Shown here piece after piece: positions 24,285 to 32,732 of a stretch of DNA of 49,323 bases. Source of the stretch: an uncultured Clostridia bacterium (GTDB lineage: Bacteria > Bacillota_A > Clostridia > Christensenellales > Aristaeellaceae). The position numbers and the translations under genes are program-made. The stretch spans positions 1-49,323 of the forward strand of contig CAMJTZ010000001.1 of assembly GCA_946408865.1 (NCBI GenBank). The letters run 5' to 3'. The stretch's first letter is position 1, and each line of letters starts with the position of its first letter. The notes beneath the pieces were generated by a model that saw only the letters and a program-made list of their open reading frames with translations, searched no databases and was not told the DNA's origin.

Positions 24285-26114
24285 ATGATGAAGAAATGGA
24301 CTGCGATTCTGACAGCGCTGGTAATGCTGCTGTCCATGGCGGCGACGGCGGCCCTGGCCGACGACGGAATCCTCCGGCCGGGAGACAGGGGAGAAGAAGT
24401 GACCCGGCTCCAGGAAAAGCTGATCGAACTGGAATACCTGCAGGGCGAAGCTACCGGGATTTATGACGAAGCGACCGAGGAAGCGGTCCGGTATTTCCAG
24501 CGGCGGAACGGCCTGCTGGTGACCGGGATGGCGGACGGCGTTACCCGCAGCGTGCTGGAGACAGCCACCCGGCACGCCGGGGAATATACCTACGGCAACG
24601 ATGTATACGAAGAGGCCTTGACGGAAGCCGGCGCATATTACGACAGCAGCATGGCGATGACGGGCGGCATGGCAAAAACCTATGCGGCGGCCGGCATGCC
24701 CGAATGGCCTGCATTCAATACGGACGAATACAGCCGCATTGAAAGCAACCGTTTCCTGAGCACACTGACCTCTCCGCTTTCCACCTTCGCGGCGGATGTG
24801 GACACCTCCTCCTACGCCCAGCTGCGGCGCCGGATCCTGAACGGGGAAGACATTCCGGCCGACAGCGTCCGGATTGAGGAAATGCTGAACTATTTCCATT
24901 ATGATTACCGGCAGCCGGAAGGAAACGACCCCTTCGGCGTGACGATCGAATACGCAGACTGCCCGTGGAACAGCCGGACGAAGCTGCTGCAGATCGGTCT
25001 GCAGGCGAAAACCGCGGAGCGGGATAACCTGCCCGGACACAACCTGGTGTTCCTGATCGATACCTCCGGAAGCATGTACGGCGCGGATCGGCTGGATCTG
25101 GTGAAACGCGCGTTCCTGATGCTGCTGGAAGATCTGCGGCCGGAGGACACCGTGTCCATCGTGGCGTACGCCAGCCAGGACCGGGTCGTGATTGAAGGCG
25201 TGCAGGTTGCCGGAAAGGGAAAGACGGAGATCATGGAAGCGGTTTCCGAACTGGAAGCAGGCGGCGCCACCAACGGATCCGCCGGAATCACCCGGGCTTA
25301 TGAGATCGCGGAGAAATACTATGTCGAAGGCGGCGTGAACCGGATTCTTCTGGCTACGGACGGTGATCTGAACGTGGGCGTCACCAGCGAGGGCGACCTG
25401 GTGAAGATGGTGGAAGAGAAGCGGAAGAGCGGGATCGGCCTGACCTGTCTCGGCTTCGGAATGGGCAACTACAAGGACAACAAAATGGAAGCCCTGGCCG
25501 ACTACGGCAACGGCAACTGCTGGTATGTGGACACGATTCACGAGGCCCGCAAGGCCCTGGTGACTGAAGGCGGCGGAACTTTCATCACTGTGGCGAAGGA
25601 CGTGAAGATCCAGGTGGATTTCAACCCGGCGCATGTGAAGGGCTACCGGCTGATCGGCTATGAAGACCGGCTGTTGGCGGCGGAGGATTTCGCGGACGAT
25701 ACCAAGGACGGCGGCGAAATCGGCAGCGGCCACCGGATGACCGCGCTCTACGAGATCGTTCCGGCGGATTCGGACTTTGACTTCGGCGCGGCGGAAACCC
25801 GTTATCAGACCGCGGCAGGGGATCCGGAAGGGGAAATGCTGACCGTCAGCATCCGCGCCAAGGAACCTGAAGGCACGGAGAGCAAACTGTACGAATACAA
25901 AGTGGACAGCACCCCCGCGGAAACGCTCAGCGACAACATGAAGTTCGCCGCGGCGGTTACGGAAGTTGGCATGATCCTGCGCGACAGCGAATGGAAGGGT
26001 ACCGCGACGTATGAAAGCGCCCTGGAGCTGCTGCGGGACTGCGAAAGCGTGAAGGGGGACAGCTACAAGGAAGAGTTCCTTTACCTGACCGGCCTCCTGG
26101 AGCGGGGAAACTGA
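24285..26114 (+). CDS. Secreted von Willebrand factor A protein with peptidoglycan-binding domain
   Basis: 609 residues (an ATG at 24288 is equally possible). Signal peptide of about 25 residues ending AALA-DDG. Residues 30-90 form a PG_binding_1 module (LRPGDRGEEVTRLQEKL, GIYDEATEEAVRYFQRRNGL). About 155-220 is the vWF_N segment typical of the YfbK family (PLSTFAADVDTSSYAQLRR). The vWA domain at about 245-420 has an intact metal site, FLIDTSGSMYG, with the threonine/aspartate regions GATNGS and LATDGD. The C-terminal part is the DUF3520-like region. It is likely wall-associated and binds a protein partner through the metal site. No MoxR ATPase gene adjoins. It is monocistronic by its flanks. 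Confidence 0.9.
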   Translation: MMKKWTAILTALVMLLSMAATAALADDGILRPGDRGEEVTRLQEKLIELEYLQGEATGIYDEATEEAVRYFQRRNGLLVTGMADGVTRSVLETATRHAGEYTYGNDVYEEALTEAGAYYDSSMAMTGGMAKTYAAAGMPEWPAFNTDEYSRIESNRFLSTLTSPLSTFAADVDTSSYAQLRRRILNGEDIPADSVRIEEMLNYFHYDYRQPEGNDPFGVTIEYADCPWNSRTKLLQIGLQAKTAERDNLPGHNLVFLIDTSGSMYGADRLDLVKRAFLMLLEDLRPEDTVSIVAYASQDRVVIEGVQVAGKGKTEIMEAVSELEAGGATNGSAGITRAYEIAEKYYVEGGVNRILLATDGDLNVGVTSEGDLVKMVEEKRKSGIGLTCLGFGMGNYKDNKMEALADYGNGNCWYVDTIHEARKALVTEGGGTFITVAKDVKIQVDFNPAHVKGYRLIGYEDRLLAAEDFADDTKDGGEIGSGHRMTALYEIVPADSDFDFGAAETRYQTAAGDPEGEMLTVSIRAKEPEGTESKLYEYKVDSTPAETLSDNMKFAAAVTEVGMILRDSEWKGTATYESALELLRDCESVKGDSYKEEFLYLTGLLERGN

Positions 26115-26165
26115 AAAAAGCCGCGGAGAAAATGAAAAAGAAGGCAAATCCGGGATGAAAAACCG

Positions 26166-26194
26166 GTGACAAAAAAACCGTAAATGACTATAAT
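26166..26194 (+). promoter_or_regulatory. Promoter of PHP / GGDEF-EAL operon
   Basis: GTGACA (26166-26171), 17-base spacer, TATAAT (26189-26194), giving a leader of only about 20 bases before the ATG at 26223. Confidence 0.75.
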
Positions 26195-26230
26195 GGCATG
26201 GATGCAACCGAAGGAGGACGCCATGCCATT
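26192..26230 (+). repeat. 10-bp palindrome spanning -10 and start codon
   Basis: AATGGCATGG (26192-26201) and CCATGCCATT (26221-26230) are perfect inverted arms separated by 19 bases that hold the ribosome site AAGGAGG. The left arm overlaps the -10 and the right arm contains the ATG. Because the left arm is mostly upstream of the transcription start, a DNA operator is likelier than an mRNA hairpin. Confidence 0.6.
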
Positions 26231-27011
26231 TTTGTATGAAACCCACATGCATACCTGCCTGGCCAGCAAATGCGGCAGGAGCACCGGGAAGGAACATGTC
26301 CATTTTTACCGGGATATCGGGTATGCCGGGATCATCATGACCGATCATTTTTTCAGGGGCAACACCGCCGTGGACCGGAATCTTCCATGGAAAGACCGGA
26401 TCAACTGGTTCTGGAGCGGATATGAGGACGCGAAGGCGGAAGGGGACCGGGCCGGCCTGGACGTGTTCTTCGGCCTGGAGCAGAATTTCGCCGGGGATGA
26501 GTATCTTGTTTACGGCCTGACGAAGGAATATATGCTCGCGCATCCCGAGATGGAACACTGGACCCGCCGGCAGCAGCTGGAAGAGGTGCATAAAGCCGGC
26601 GGCTGCGTGATCCAGGCGCATCCCTTCCGGATCCGCGGATACATGGACCGCATCCGCCTCGGGACGCTCTTCTGCGACGGTATTGAGGCGGCCAACTGCG
26701 GCAATGAGGCGCTCGACGACGCCCGGGCGTACCGGATGGGCCGGAAAAAAGGACTGGTCATGACCGCCGGATCGGACAATCATTGCTCGCCGGTTCCGGC
26801 GCCGTTCGGCGTGGAACTTGAAAAAAGATTGACAAGCATTGCAGATTATGTCAAAATTATCAGGAATAAGGAACATATCGGCCTTCATGTGCCGCCAGAA
26901 CGCTTTGATTTATCCGAAGAAACCGTGCCGGACGAACGGCATGTTGCATATATCCTGAATTCGGGGGAAGAGGATATACTGTCGGAAAATCAATGGATGC
27001 GTGACGACTGA
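26223..27011 (+). CDS. PHP-domain phosphoesterase
   Basis: 262 residues from the ATG at 26223 after AAGGAGG; earlier in-frame ATGs precede the expected transcription start. Metal-binding PHP motifs: ETHMHTCLAS, MTDHFF, a GLEQNF glutamate, VIQAHPFR and GSDNHC. The family includes phosphatases, nucleases and polymerase-associated domains; the substrate is not evident. It is distinct from hisJ. It sits 26 bases before the GGDEF-EAL gene and shares its promoter, so a role in nucleotide or signal turnover is possible. Confidence 0.88.
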   Translation: MPFLYETHMHTCLASKCGRSTGKEHVHFYRDIGYAGIIMTDHFFRGNTAVDRNLPWKDRINWFWSGYEDAKAEGDRAGLDVFFGLEQNFAGDEYLVYGLTKEYMLAHPEMEHWTRRQQLEEVHKAGGCVIQAHPFRIRGYMDRIRLGTLFCDGIEAANCGNEALDDARAYRMGRKKGLVMTAGSDNHCSPVPAPFGVELEKRLTSIADYVKIIRNKEHIGLHVPPERFDLSEETVPDERHVAYILNSGEEDILSENQWMRDD

Positions 27012-27037
27012 TCCGACAGAAAGGGGCAGTTCCGCTG

Positions 27038-29848
27038 ATGAACCCCATCCTGATTCTGAGGACTGAGATCGTCTGCCTGATCCTGCTGGTTTATCTGTTG
27101 TTTGTATCCAGATCATTCCGCATGGGGAAGGACGGGCGTCTCTTCAATTTAATCATGACTTTTGCCATGGTGCATGTCATCATGGATGCAGTTACTGTGT
27201 GGACTGTGAATCACCCGGCGGCGACGCCGCCCTGGGTGAACGATACAGCCCACATTGTTTTCTATCTGTCCGCGATGCTGTTCTCCGCGGAAATCCTGGC
27301 ATACGTTTCCAATCTCTGCTATCCCGGGAAGGACAGGAATATACGAATCGCGGCCGACGCGATGATTGCCGTCTATGTGATCCTGCTACTGACCGGCGTG
27401 CTGAAAATCGAATATACTGCATTCGACGGGACCTACGCCAGCACCGGCACCGCGGCGGCCGTCGGCTTTTCGCTTTGTTTCCTGTTCTTCGTTTCGGCCA
27501 CGGTGATGATCCTGATCAACCGGAATACCGTCGGCAAGAATCTGAAAAGGCTGCTGGTGCCGATGCTGCTCCTTTTGATCGCGGTGGAGCTGGTACAGAT
27601 CTTCGTCAAGGAATTCCTGTTTACCGGCGCCGCGATCACGGTGATCACGCTCGGTTTCTTCTTCTCGCTGGAAAACCCGGCCGCCGTGCTGGAAAGGAAA
27701 ATCATGATGGACGCGCTCAGCGGCCTCGGCTCCCGTTCCAGCTACGAACACGACATGCAGGAATACGACGCTGAATTTCTGAAGGACCGGACGATCCCAT
27801 TTACGTTTGTTTTTATTGATATCAACAATCTCCGTTCCATCAACGGCCTTTTCGGACATCAGGAGGGCGACGCCTATATCGGCAAAGTGGCTGCGCTGCT
27901 GGTGCTGAACATGAAACAGGCGACGCATATCTACCGGATGGGCGGGGATGAGTTCCTGGCCATTTACCGCAAAACGGACGAAAAGACCGTTGTCCGGGAT
28001 ATCCAGCGCGTTCACGACGCCTGCATGCGCGAAGGCGAGCGCGGCGCGTACCAGCCGGAGCTTGCGATTGGCTACGCCGTATCCGACACGAAATACAACA
28101 ATTTGCGGGACGTGCTGCGGGTCGCGGATTACATGATGTACCGCAACAAGACCGAACTGAAGCGGGAAGTTGCTGTCGGAACCGTGCATGAAAACGGAAC
28201 GCGCCTGAACCTTTACGGCCTGACAGACCGCGTGTTTGACGCGATGTGCCTGACCAGCGAGGAATACTATCCCTATATGACCAATCTGGAAACAAGCGTG
28301 ACCCGCGTGGCGCCGGCCATGGTGTCTTTCTTCGGCCTGGAAGGCGAATTCATACAGGATTTCTCAAGCAAGTGGATTGAGCATGTGCATCCGGCGGACC
28401 GGGACGGCTATTCGCAGGATCTCCGGATGACGCTGAAGGGCCTGAAGGATTTTCACTTCTTCAAATACCGGGCGAAGGGCAAGGACGGCGCCTATGTGGA
28501 CGTGACCTGCCGCGGCGGACTGTATCACGGCAGGGACGGGGAGCCGGACATTTTCTCCGGCTATATTGTGAACCATGGCGCGCCGCAGACGCGGGAGCCC
28601 ATCACCGGCCTGCTGAATGAACGGGCGCTGCGGGAAAAACTGGAGGAAGTGATTCCTGCAGGAAAACCTCTCGTGATCATGCGGATGGAGATCCGCAACC
28701 TGAACCGGACCCGGATGCTCTTCGGGCCGGATGAGTCGGACGCCGTCCTGCATTCCACAGCCACGATCTGCCTGAAAGCGGTGAAAGACCACGGCGAAGT
28801 CTATTCCGAAAGACGGAGCTTTATTTTCCTTCTTGACGGAAACGACCGGAGCACTGCGGACGAAGTGTTCGGCCGGATCCGGGAAGGCTGCAAAGGCGGC
28901 GTGATGACCGGAAACCGGATTGTTCCGCTGAGCCTTTACGCCGGCGCCGTCGAGCTGCCGGATGCCCTTCTGAATGATGTGGAGTCAGTCCGGAGCGCGC
29001 TTGCCTATATCACGGAGGAAGCCGCCTACGAACAGGGCTGCACGGGCGTTTTCTTCCGCAAGTCGGGGGATCTGCAGGAGGAGAACGCGATGCTGCTCCG
29101 CACGGTGCACAACGACTGTCTGACAGACCGGAGCCGCTTCTTTGTACGCCTCCAGCCGATCATGGACGCGCAGACAGAAAAGGTAACCGGGGCGGAGGCG
29201 CTGCTGCGCTACGAATCGCCGGCCTACGGCGAAGTCCCGCCGGGACGGTTTATTTCCTTCCTCGAAAGCGATCCGGGCTATACGGAACTCGGATTCGATA
29301 TTATCCGGATGGCGCTGCGGCAGGCGGCGCGGATCCGGCAGAAGCTGCCTGAATTCAATATCAATGTCAATATCACCGCCCTGCAGCTTTACGAGGACGA
29401 TTTCGTTTCGCGGGTGCTGACCCTCCTGAAAGAGGAGGATTTCCCGCCGGAGCACCTGATCCTCGAGCTGACGGAGCGCTGCAAGGAAATGGAATTCTCC
29501 GTGCTGAGACAGCGGGTGGAGGAACTGCGGAAAGCCGGGCTGCGCGTGGCGCTGGATGATATGGGTACCGGATTCTCCACCATTGACCTGCTGCTGCATC
29601 TGAACGTGAATGAAATCAAGCTGGATATGGAATTCACCTCGCATATGCGCGACAATGAAAATGATACAAAGTTCGCGGAGATGCTCGTCCGCCTGTCGGA
29701 AAAGAACGATATGCTGCTGTGCTTTGAAGGCGTGGAGACCGCGGAGCTGCGGGATTACCTGAAGGGCTTCGGCAAAGTGCTCCTGCAGGGATACTTCTTC
29801 GACAAACCGCTGAAGGCGGAGGAGTTTGAAGCGAAGTACTGCGGGTGA
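27038..29848 (+). CDS. Membrane GGDEF-PAS-GGDEF-EAL cyclic-di-GMP enzyme
   Basis: 936 residues. About six to seven hydrophobic helices in residues 5-215 form a membrane sensor. A first GGDEF domain (about 225-375) has an intact signature (RMGGDEF, G302). A PAS-like region lies at about 400-515. The second GGDEF-like domain (about 525-670) has lost the signature (YSERRSFIFLL in its place). The EAL domain at about 690-935 retains its key parts: GAEALLR (721), NVNITALQL, LELTE, DDMGTGFST, KLDMEF, CFEGVE and LQGYFFDKPL. Both synthesis and hydrolysis are thus possible from motifs; which dominates cannot be told. AGGGG precedes the ATG. Second gene of the PHP operon. Confidence 0.92.
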   Translation: MNPILILRTEIVCLILLVYLLFVSRSFRMGKDGRLFNLIMTFAMVHVIMDAVTVWTVNHPAATPPWVNDTAHIVFYLSAMLFSAEILAYVSNLCYPGKDRNIRIAADAMIAVYVILLLTGVLKIEYTAFDGTYASTGTAAAVGFSLCFLFFVSATVMILINRNTVGKNLKRLLVPMLLLLIAVELVQIFVKEFLFTGAAITVITLGFFFSLENPAAVLERKIMMDALSGLGSRSSYEHDMQEYDAEFLKDRTIPFTFVFIDINNLRSINGLFGHQEGDAYIGKVAALLVLNMKQATHIYRMGGDEFLAIYRKTDEKTVVRDIQRVHDACMREGERGAYQPELAIGYAVSDTKYNNLRDVLRVADYMMYRNKTELKREVAVGTVHENGTRLNLYGLTDRVFDAMCLTSEEYYPYMTNLETSVTRVAPAMVSFFGLEGEFIQDFSSKWIEHVHPADRDGYSQDLRMTLKGLKDFHFFKYRAKGKDGAYVDVTCRGGLYHGRDGEPDIFSGYIVNHGAPQTREPITGLLNERALREKLEEVIPAGKPLVIMRMEIRNLNRTRMLFGPDESDAVLHSTATICLKAVKDHGEVYSERRSFIFLLDGNDRSTADEVFGRIREGCKGGVMTGNRIVPLSLYAGAVELPDALLNDVESVRSALAYITEEAAYEQGCTGVFFRKSGDLQEENAMLLRTVHNDCLTDRSRFFVRLQPIMDAQTEKVTGAEALLRYESPAYGEVPPGRFISFLESDPGYTELGFDIIRMALRQAARIRQKLPEFNINVNITALQLYEDDFVSRVLTLLKEEDFPPEHLILELTERCKEMEFSVLRQRVEELRKAGLRVALDDMGTGFSTIDLLLHLNVNEIKLDMEFTSHMRDNENDTKFAEMLVRLSEKNDMLLCFEGVETAELRDYLKGFGKVLLQGYFFDKPLKAEEFEAKYCG

Positions 29849-29874
29849 GCGGCCTGGATACGGAGAAAAAGAAG

Positions 29875-29910
29875 GAGCCGGTTCGGTTTATTCGAACCGG
29901 CTCATTTTTT
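29875..29910 (+). terminator. Terminator shared by convergent genes
   Basis: Perfect 11-bp stem GAGCCGGTTCG / CGAACCGGCTC, 7-base loop, then ATTTTTT. The hairpin contains the last codons and stop of the opposing phosphoesterase gene, so the terminator and the protein's C-terminus share sequence. Confidence 0.9.
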
Positions 29911-30553
29911 CCATCATGCGGACGCCTCTCCGCGAAGGGTCTTTTTTGTCCGGGGTTTCCGGAAGGTCAAACTCGAAGGATGTGGAAGCATTGATAACGG
30001 GGACGCCGCTGTATTCCTGCTGCCGTTTGAAAAAGGCGGTATAAGCCTGGTGCATATGCCCGTGAACCATGACGGCGGGATGCCATTTCTCCAGCAGGGG
30101 GCCGAAACATTCAAAGCCGCGGTGGGAAAGACTGTCCTCGTCGCCGAGCCCGCGGATCGGGCAATGGGTCAGCAGAATGTCAAAGCCGCCGGCTGCGCGG
30201 ATTTTCCGGCGCATGGAGGCGATCCGCGCGGCCATTTCCTTTTCAGTATACATATGGGTACAGTCCGGACGGTAGCGGTAGCTGCCGCCGAGGCCGAGGA
30301 TCCGGACTCCTTTAACCAGGAGGATTTTGCCGTCTGCGCAAAGGCATCCTTCCGGCGGTTTCTGTTCGTAATGATCGTCGTGATTACCGTGCACATAGAT
30401 GACCGGCGCATTCGTGAAGCAGGTCAGGAAAGACAGGTAGGAAGAAGGCAGATCCCCTGCGGAGAGGATCAGATCCACGCCTGCAAGCGCATCCCTGCAG
30501 TGCTCGCCCCACAGCTTCGGGGAGGGCTCATCCGATATGGCCAGAATCCGCAT
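29888..30553 (-). CDS. Calcineurin-like metallophosphoesterase
   Basis: 221 residues. Two-metal phosphoesterase: LSAGDLP, the GNHDD motif (YVHGNHDD), LLTHCPIRG and GHMHQAY are present. The first motif is ISDEPSPKLW rather than D-x-H, so one ligand of the usual pair is replaced; a similar form appears to be normal for a Clostridia subgroup. It starts nine bases after the BMP-fusion stop and is its operon partner. The substrate is unknown; a product or ligand of the BMP fusion, perhaps a nucleotide, is one possibility. Confidence 0.88.
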   Translation of the reverse strand: MRILAISDEPSPKLWGEHCRDALAGVDLILSAGDLPSSYLSFLTCFTNAPVIYVHGNHDDHYEQKPPEGCLCADGKILLVKGVRILGLGGSYRYRPDCTHMYTEKEMAARIASMRRKIRAAGGFDILLTHCPIRGLGDEDSLSHRGFECFGPLLEKWHPAVMVHGHMHQAYTAFFKRQQEYSGVPVINASTSFEFDLPETPDKKDPSRRGVRMMEKMSRFE

Positions 30554-30562
30554 GCTGCACGC

Positions 30563-32488
30563 TCACTTTCTGTTCCAGCTGAAGGAGGAAAGTTCGGGCA
30601 TCAGTTCCCCGTGGATTCCCTGAAGCCGAACCAGCGGACGGGCGGACTCGATGAGCTCGCTCTCCTTCGGGAAGGAGCCGACCACATTGTCCACAAGATA
30701 ATCCATGCAGAGGATTTCAGCCGGCGTCAGGCGGCGGTCCGCTTCGCAGCGGAGATTCCCGGCCTGATCCCGGATTTCCCCTTCAAAGGGGGTGAAGGAG
30801 CCTTCTTTCAGTTCCTGGCGGAAGTGATGGATGATCCGCGCTGCGTAGGGATCAAAGCGGGCGGAGAAAGCCACGTCCAGGATATGGGAGCCGATGCCCC
30901 ACCAGTAGTTGGTGGCGTTCTGCCTGTTTTCCGCCGGGTTGAACGTTCCGTTCAGGATCATCTCGCAGATCAGGCGGTAGAACAGGCCCCAGCGCGGAAC
31001 CAGCATCGCCATATTGACGATGCTCCGGCCCTTGCGGACATAGAGACCGTAATCCCGGGCGTCATATTTCGGGGCGGTGATGTCCCGGTTGCAGATGACG
31101 CGGATTTCAGGATCCAGGAAAGGATGCTTGTCGTCATACCAGGAGGCGGAGAACCAGTTCATATAGATCTTTGCCTTCGGATTGACCATCCGGGCGCCGA
31201 GCGCGAACGCGTTCACCGCGGAGGGGGATCCGTAAATCGGGAAGTCGGCGATGTAGCCGATTTTTCCGTTATCGGAGAGAATGCCGGCAGCCAGCCCCAG
31301 CAGGAACTTGGCCTCGTAGAACCGCATATAGTAGGTCCGGATATTGGTATAGCTGGAAAGGAGCGAGCAGCAGAGGAAACGGATATCCGGATGCGTCAGC
31401 GCCGGCTGGATGGTGCTGTTGAGCATGACGGGCGAGGTGGCGAAGAAAGCGGTATACCCGTCTTTGATCAGCCGTTCCACGGTTTCCTCAAAGTCCGTGC
31501 GGGAGGGAACGATACAGGCGGTCGTCTCCAGCTTTCCGCCCAGCTTCTCCTCCGCTTCCAGCCGCCCCAGGTTGTGCCAGTAATTCCAGGCGGAATCCTC
31601 GACGGGCCGGTTGAACAGGAATGCGGCCTTCACTTTGGAAGGGGAGAAAAGGGAGGCGATGATCGGCATGGCCGCCGTTGGATCGGCCCGGTCCATCACC
31701 AGGTTCACACGCCCGTCATGGGTTTCGAACTCGCGGGCCATCAGGCGGACGCGGTCCCTGGTTTTATCCAGATCATCGTCCCTGACTTCCCTGTATCCGA
31801 AGGCGGTCAGGTAGGTGAGGAATGCGTCGCCCGTCGGAAGGGACGGATGATCCTTCAGCAGCGTTTCATAAGCTTCGGAGAAATAAGCGTAAATTTTACG
31901 GAGGGAAAGGATCTCGTCCTCCGTCCACTTTTCGCCGGCTTTCATCCCCGGCAGGGAGACCAGTTTCTGATAGGAGCCGGGACGGGTGAACAGGATGGCG
32001 TAGAGGCCGGTTTCCTTCGTGAAGTCACAGTATTCATAATAGGAAACGATCTCCGGATCCTCTGTCCGGGGCGGGATGACGCGGGACACATCCGCTTCGA
32101 TCTCCTTCGCACCGTTGGCTTTCATGACGGAGACACGCTTGTTTCCTTCAATAATGTAGTAGTATCCGAGATACTCCAGGGCGGTAACCGGCTGCCTTAC
32201 ACCCTCGGACTCGACGCTTTCATACAGGCGGTCCCATTTGGCGGCGAATTCGCTTCCGCCATCGAGAATCGGCAGAAAGTTTTTCGTGAATGCCTTGGAG
32301 CGCCCTTCCGATACAGAGCCGAGCACCCGGGACAGCGGGACAGAGATCACGCCAAGGGAGAGCCGGGCGAGGGAAGCCAGCTCAGGGACCTTCTTCTCCA
32401 GCACGGGGAGATAGGGGTCCTCATGCGCCTGCAGTGCGGCTGTATAAATGCGAAGCCCGTCACGGCGGGCTTTTCCGTAATGATCCAT
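30563..32488 (-). CDS. Cytosolic ParB-like / BMP (PnrA-type) fusion protein
   Basis: 641 residues; ATG at 32488 with CGGAGGA upstream. There is no signal peptide or membrane segment, so it is cytosolic. Residues about 45-140 resemble the ParB/Srx nuclease fold: VRQPVTALEYLGYYYIIEGN then KRVSVMKANGAKEI, where E114-G-N-K-R is the nucleotide-binding-type ParB box. A helical linker follows (145-255). About 260-560 is a BMP/PnrA-like binding domain (AAFLFNRPVEDSAWNYWH, GYTAFFATSPVM, IGYIADFPIYGSPSAVNAF, ALGARMVNPKAKIYMNW). BMP domains normally sit outside the cell feeding ABC importers. Here the pairing with a ParB-like domain and a phosphoesterase suggests an intracellular nucleoside or nucleotide sensor. 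Function unproven. Confidence 0.82.
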   Translation of the reverse strand: MDHYGKARRDGLRIYTAALQAHEDPYLPVLEKKVPELASLARLSLGVISVPLSRVLGSVSEGRSKAFTKNFLPILDGGSEFAAKWDRLYESVESEGVRQPVTALEYLGYYYIIEGNKRVSVMKANGAKEIEADVSRVIPPRTEDPEIVSYYEYCDFTKETGLYAILFTRPGSYQKLVSLPGMKAGEKWTEDEILSLRKIYAYFSEAYETLLKDHPSLPTGDAFLTYLTAFGYREVRDDDLDKTRDRVRLMAREFETHDGRVNLVMDRADPTAAMPIIASLFSPSKVKAAFLFNRPVEDSAWNYWHNLGRLEAEEKLGGKLETTACIVPSRTDFEETVERLIKDGYTAFFATSPVMLNSTIQPALTHPDIRFLCCSLLSSYTNIRTYYMRFYEAKFLLGLAAGILSDNGKIGYIADFPIYGSPSAVNAFALGARMVNPKAKIYMNWFSASWYDDKHPFLDPEIRVICNRDITAPKYDARDYGLYVRKGRSIVNMAMLVPRWGLFYRLICEMILNGTFNPAENRQNATNYWWGIGSHILDVAFSARFDPYAARIIHHFRQELKEGSFTPFEGEIRDQAGNLRCEADRRLTPAEILCMDYLVDNVVGSFPKESELIESARPLVRLQGIHGELMPELSSFSWNRK

Positions 32489-32549
32489 TCAAATCCTCCG
32501 AAGTTTCATGTATGTCATTTCCGGCCCGTCCGCAGGCGGGCCGCCTTCT

Positions 32550-32578
32550 ATTTTACCTGTTTCCCGGAGGCGGTGCAA
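32550..32578 (-). promoter_or_regulatory. Promoter of ParB-BMP / phosphoesterase operon
   Basis: Minus strand: TTGCAC (32578-32573), 17-base spacer, TAAAAT (32555-32550). The leader carries a GC hairpin GGCCCG/CGGGCC (32523-32542). The -35 touches the edge of the long inverted repeat at 32577-32635. Confidence 0.6.
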
Positions 32579-32638
32579 GGGCACAAAGACGAACGTTTTT
32601 GCTCAAACAGCGAAAAACGTCCGTTCTTTGTCCTTTTT
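32577..32638. repeat. Long imperfect inverted repeat between divergent promoters
   Basis: Arms 32577-32602 and 32610-32635, about 21 of 24 positions matching with one-base bulges, loop TCAAACA, then T5. It lies exactly between the minus promoter of the ParB-BMP gene and the plus promoter of purC. As RNA it would fold into a long hairpin with a T-tract in the plus direction, but no gene precedes it on that strand. The CGAAC at 32590 and GTTC at 32623 recall PurR boxes only weakly. Confidence 0.7.
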
Positions 32639-32666
32639 GGGTGAAAGACATGACAATTTGCCCGTC

Positions 32667-32695
32667 TTGAGAAAAAAAGCACAGAATGATAAAAT
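32667..32695 (+). promoter_or_regulatory. Promoter of purC
   Basis: TTGAGA (32667-32672), 17-base spacer, TAAAAT (32690-32695), 37 bases before the ATG. Confidence 0.65.
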
Positions 32696-32732
32696 ACAGA
32701 CGTTCAAAGCTTAAAAACGGAGGATACGCCGG

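Noticed and set aside
23322..26888. 1188-codon minus-strand ORF across hisJ, the vWA gene and the PHP gene
   Set aside because: It crosses several real genes, a terminator and a promoter. Its composition is that of an antisense shadow frame.
30563..32488. Chromosome-partitioning ParB
   Set aside because: It lacks the helix-turn-helix parS-binding domain and ParA neighbour; only the small ParB/Srx-like module is present, joined to a BMP domain.
32581..32630. PurR box upstream of purC
   Set aside because: Only one arm matches the CGAAC core reasonably; the spacing and second arm do not fit the known Bacillus PurBox pair, so it is recorded only as an inverted repeat.
30050..32644. 864-codon plus-strand ORF opposite the ParB-BMP fusion
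   Set aside because: It runs through the phosphoesterase and fusion genes and into the intergenic repeat; shadow of high third-position GC.
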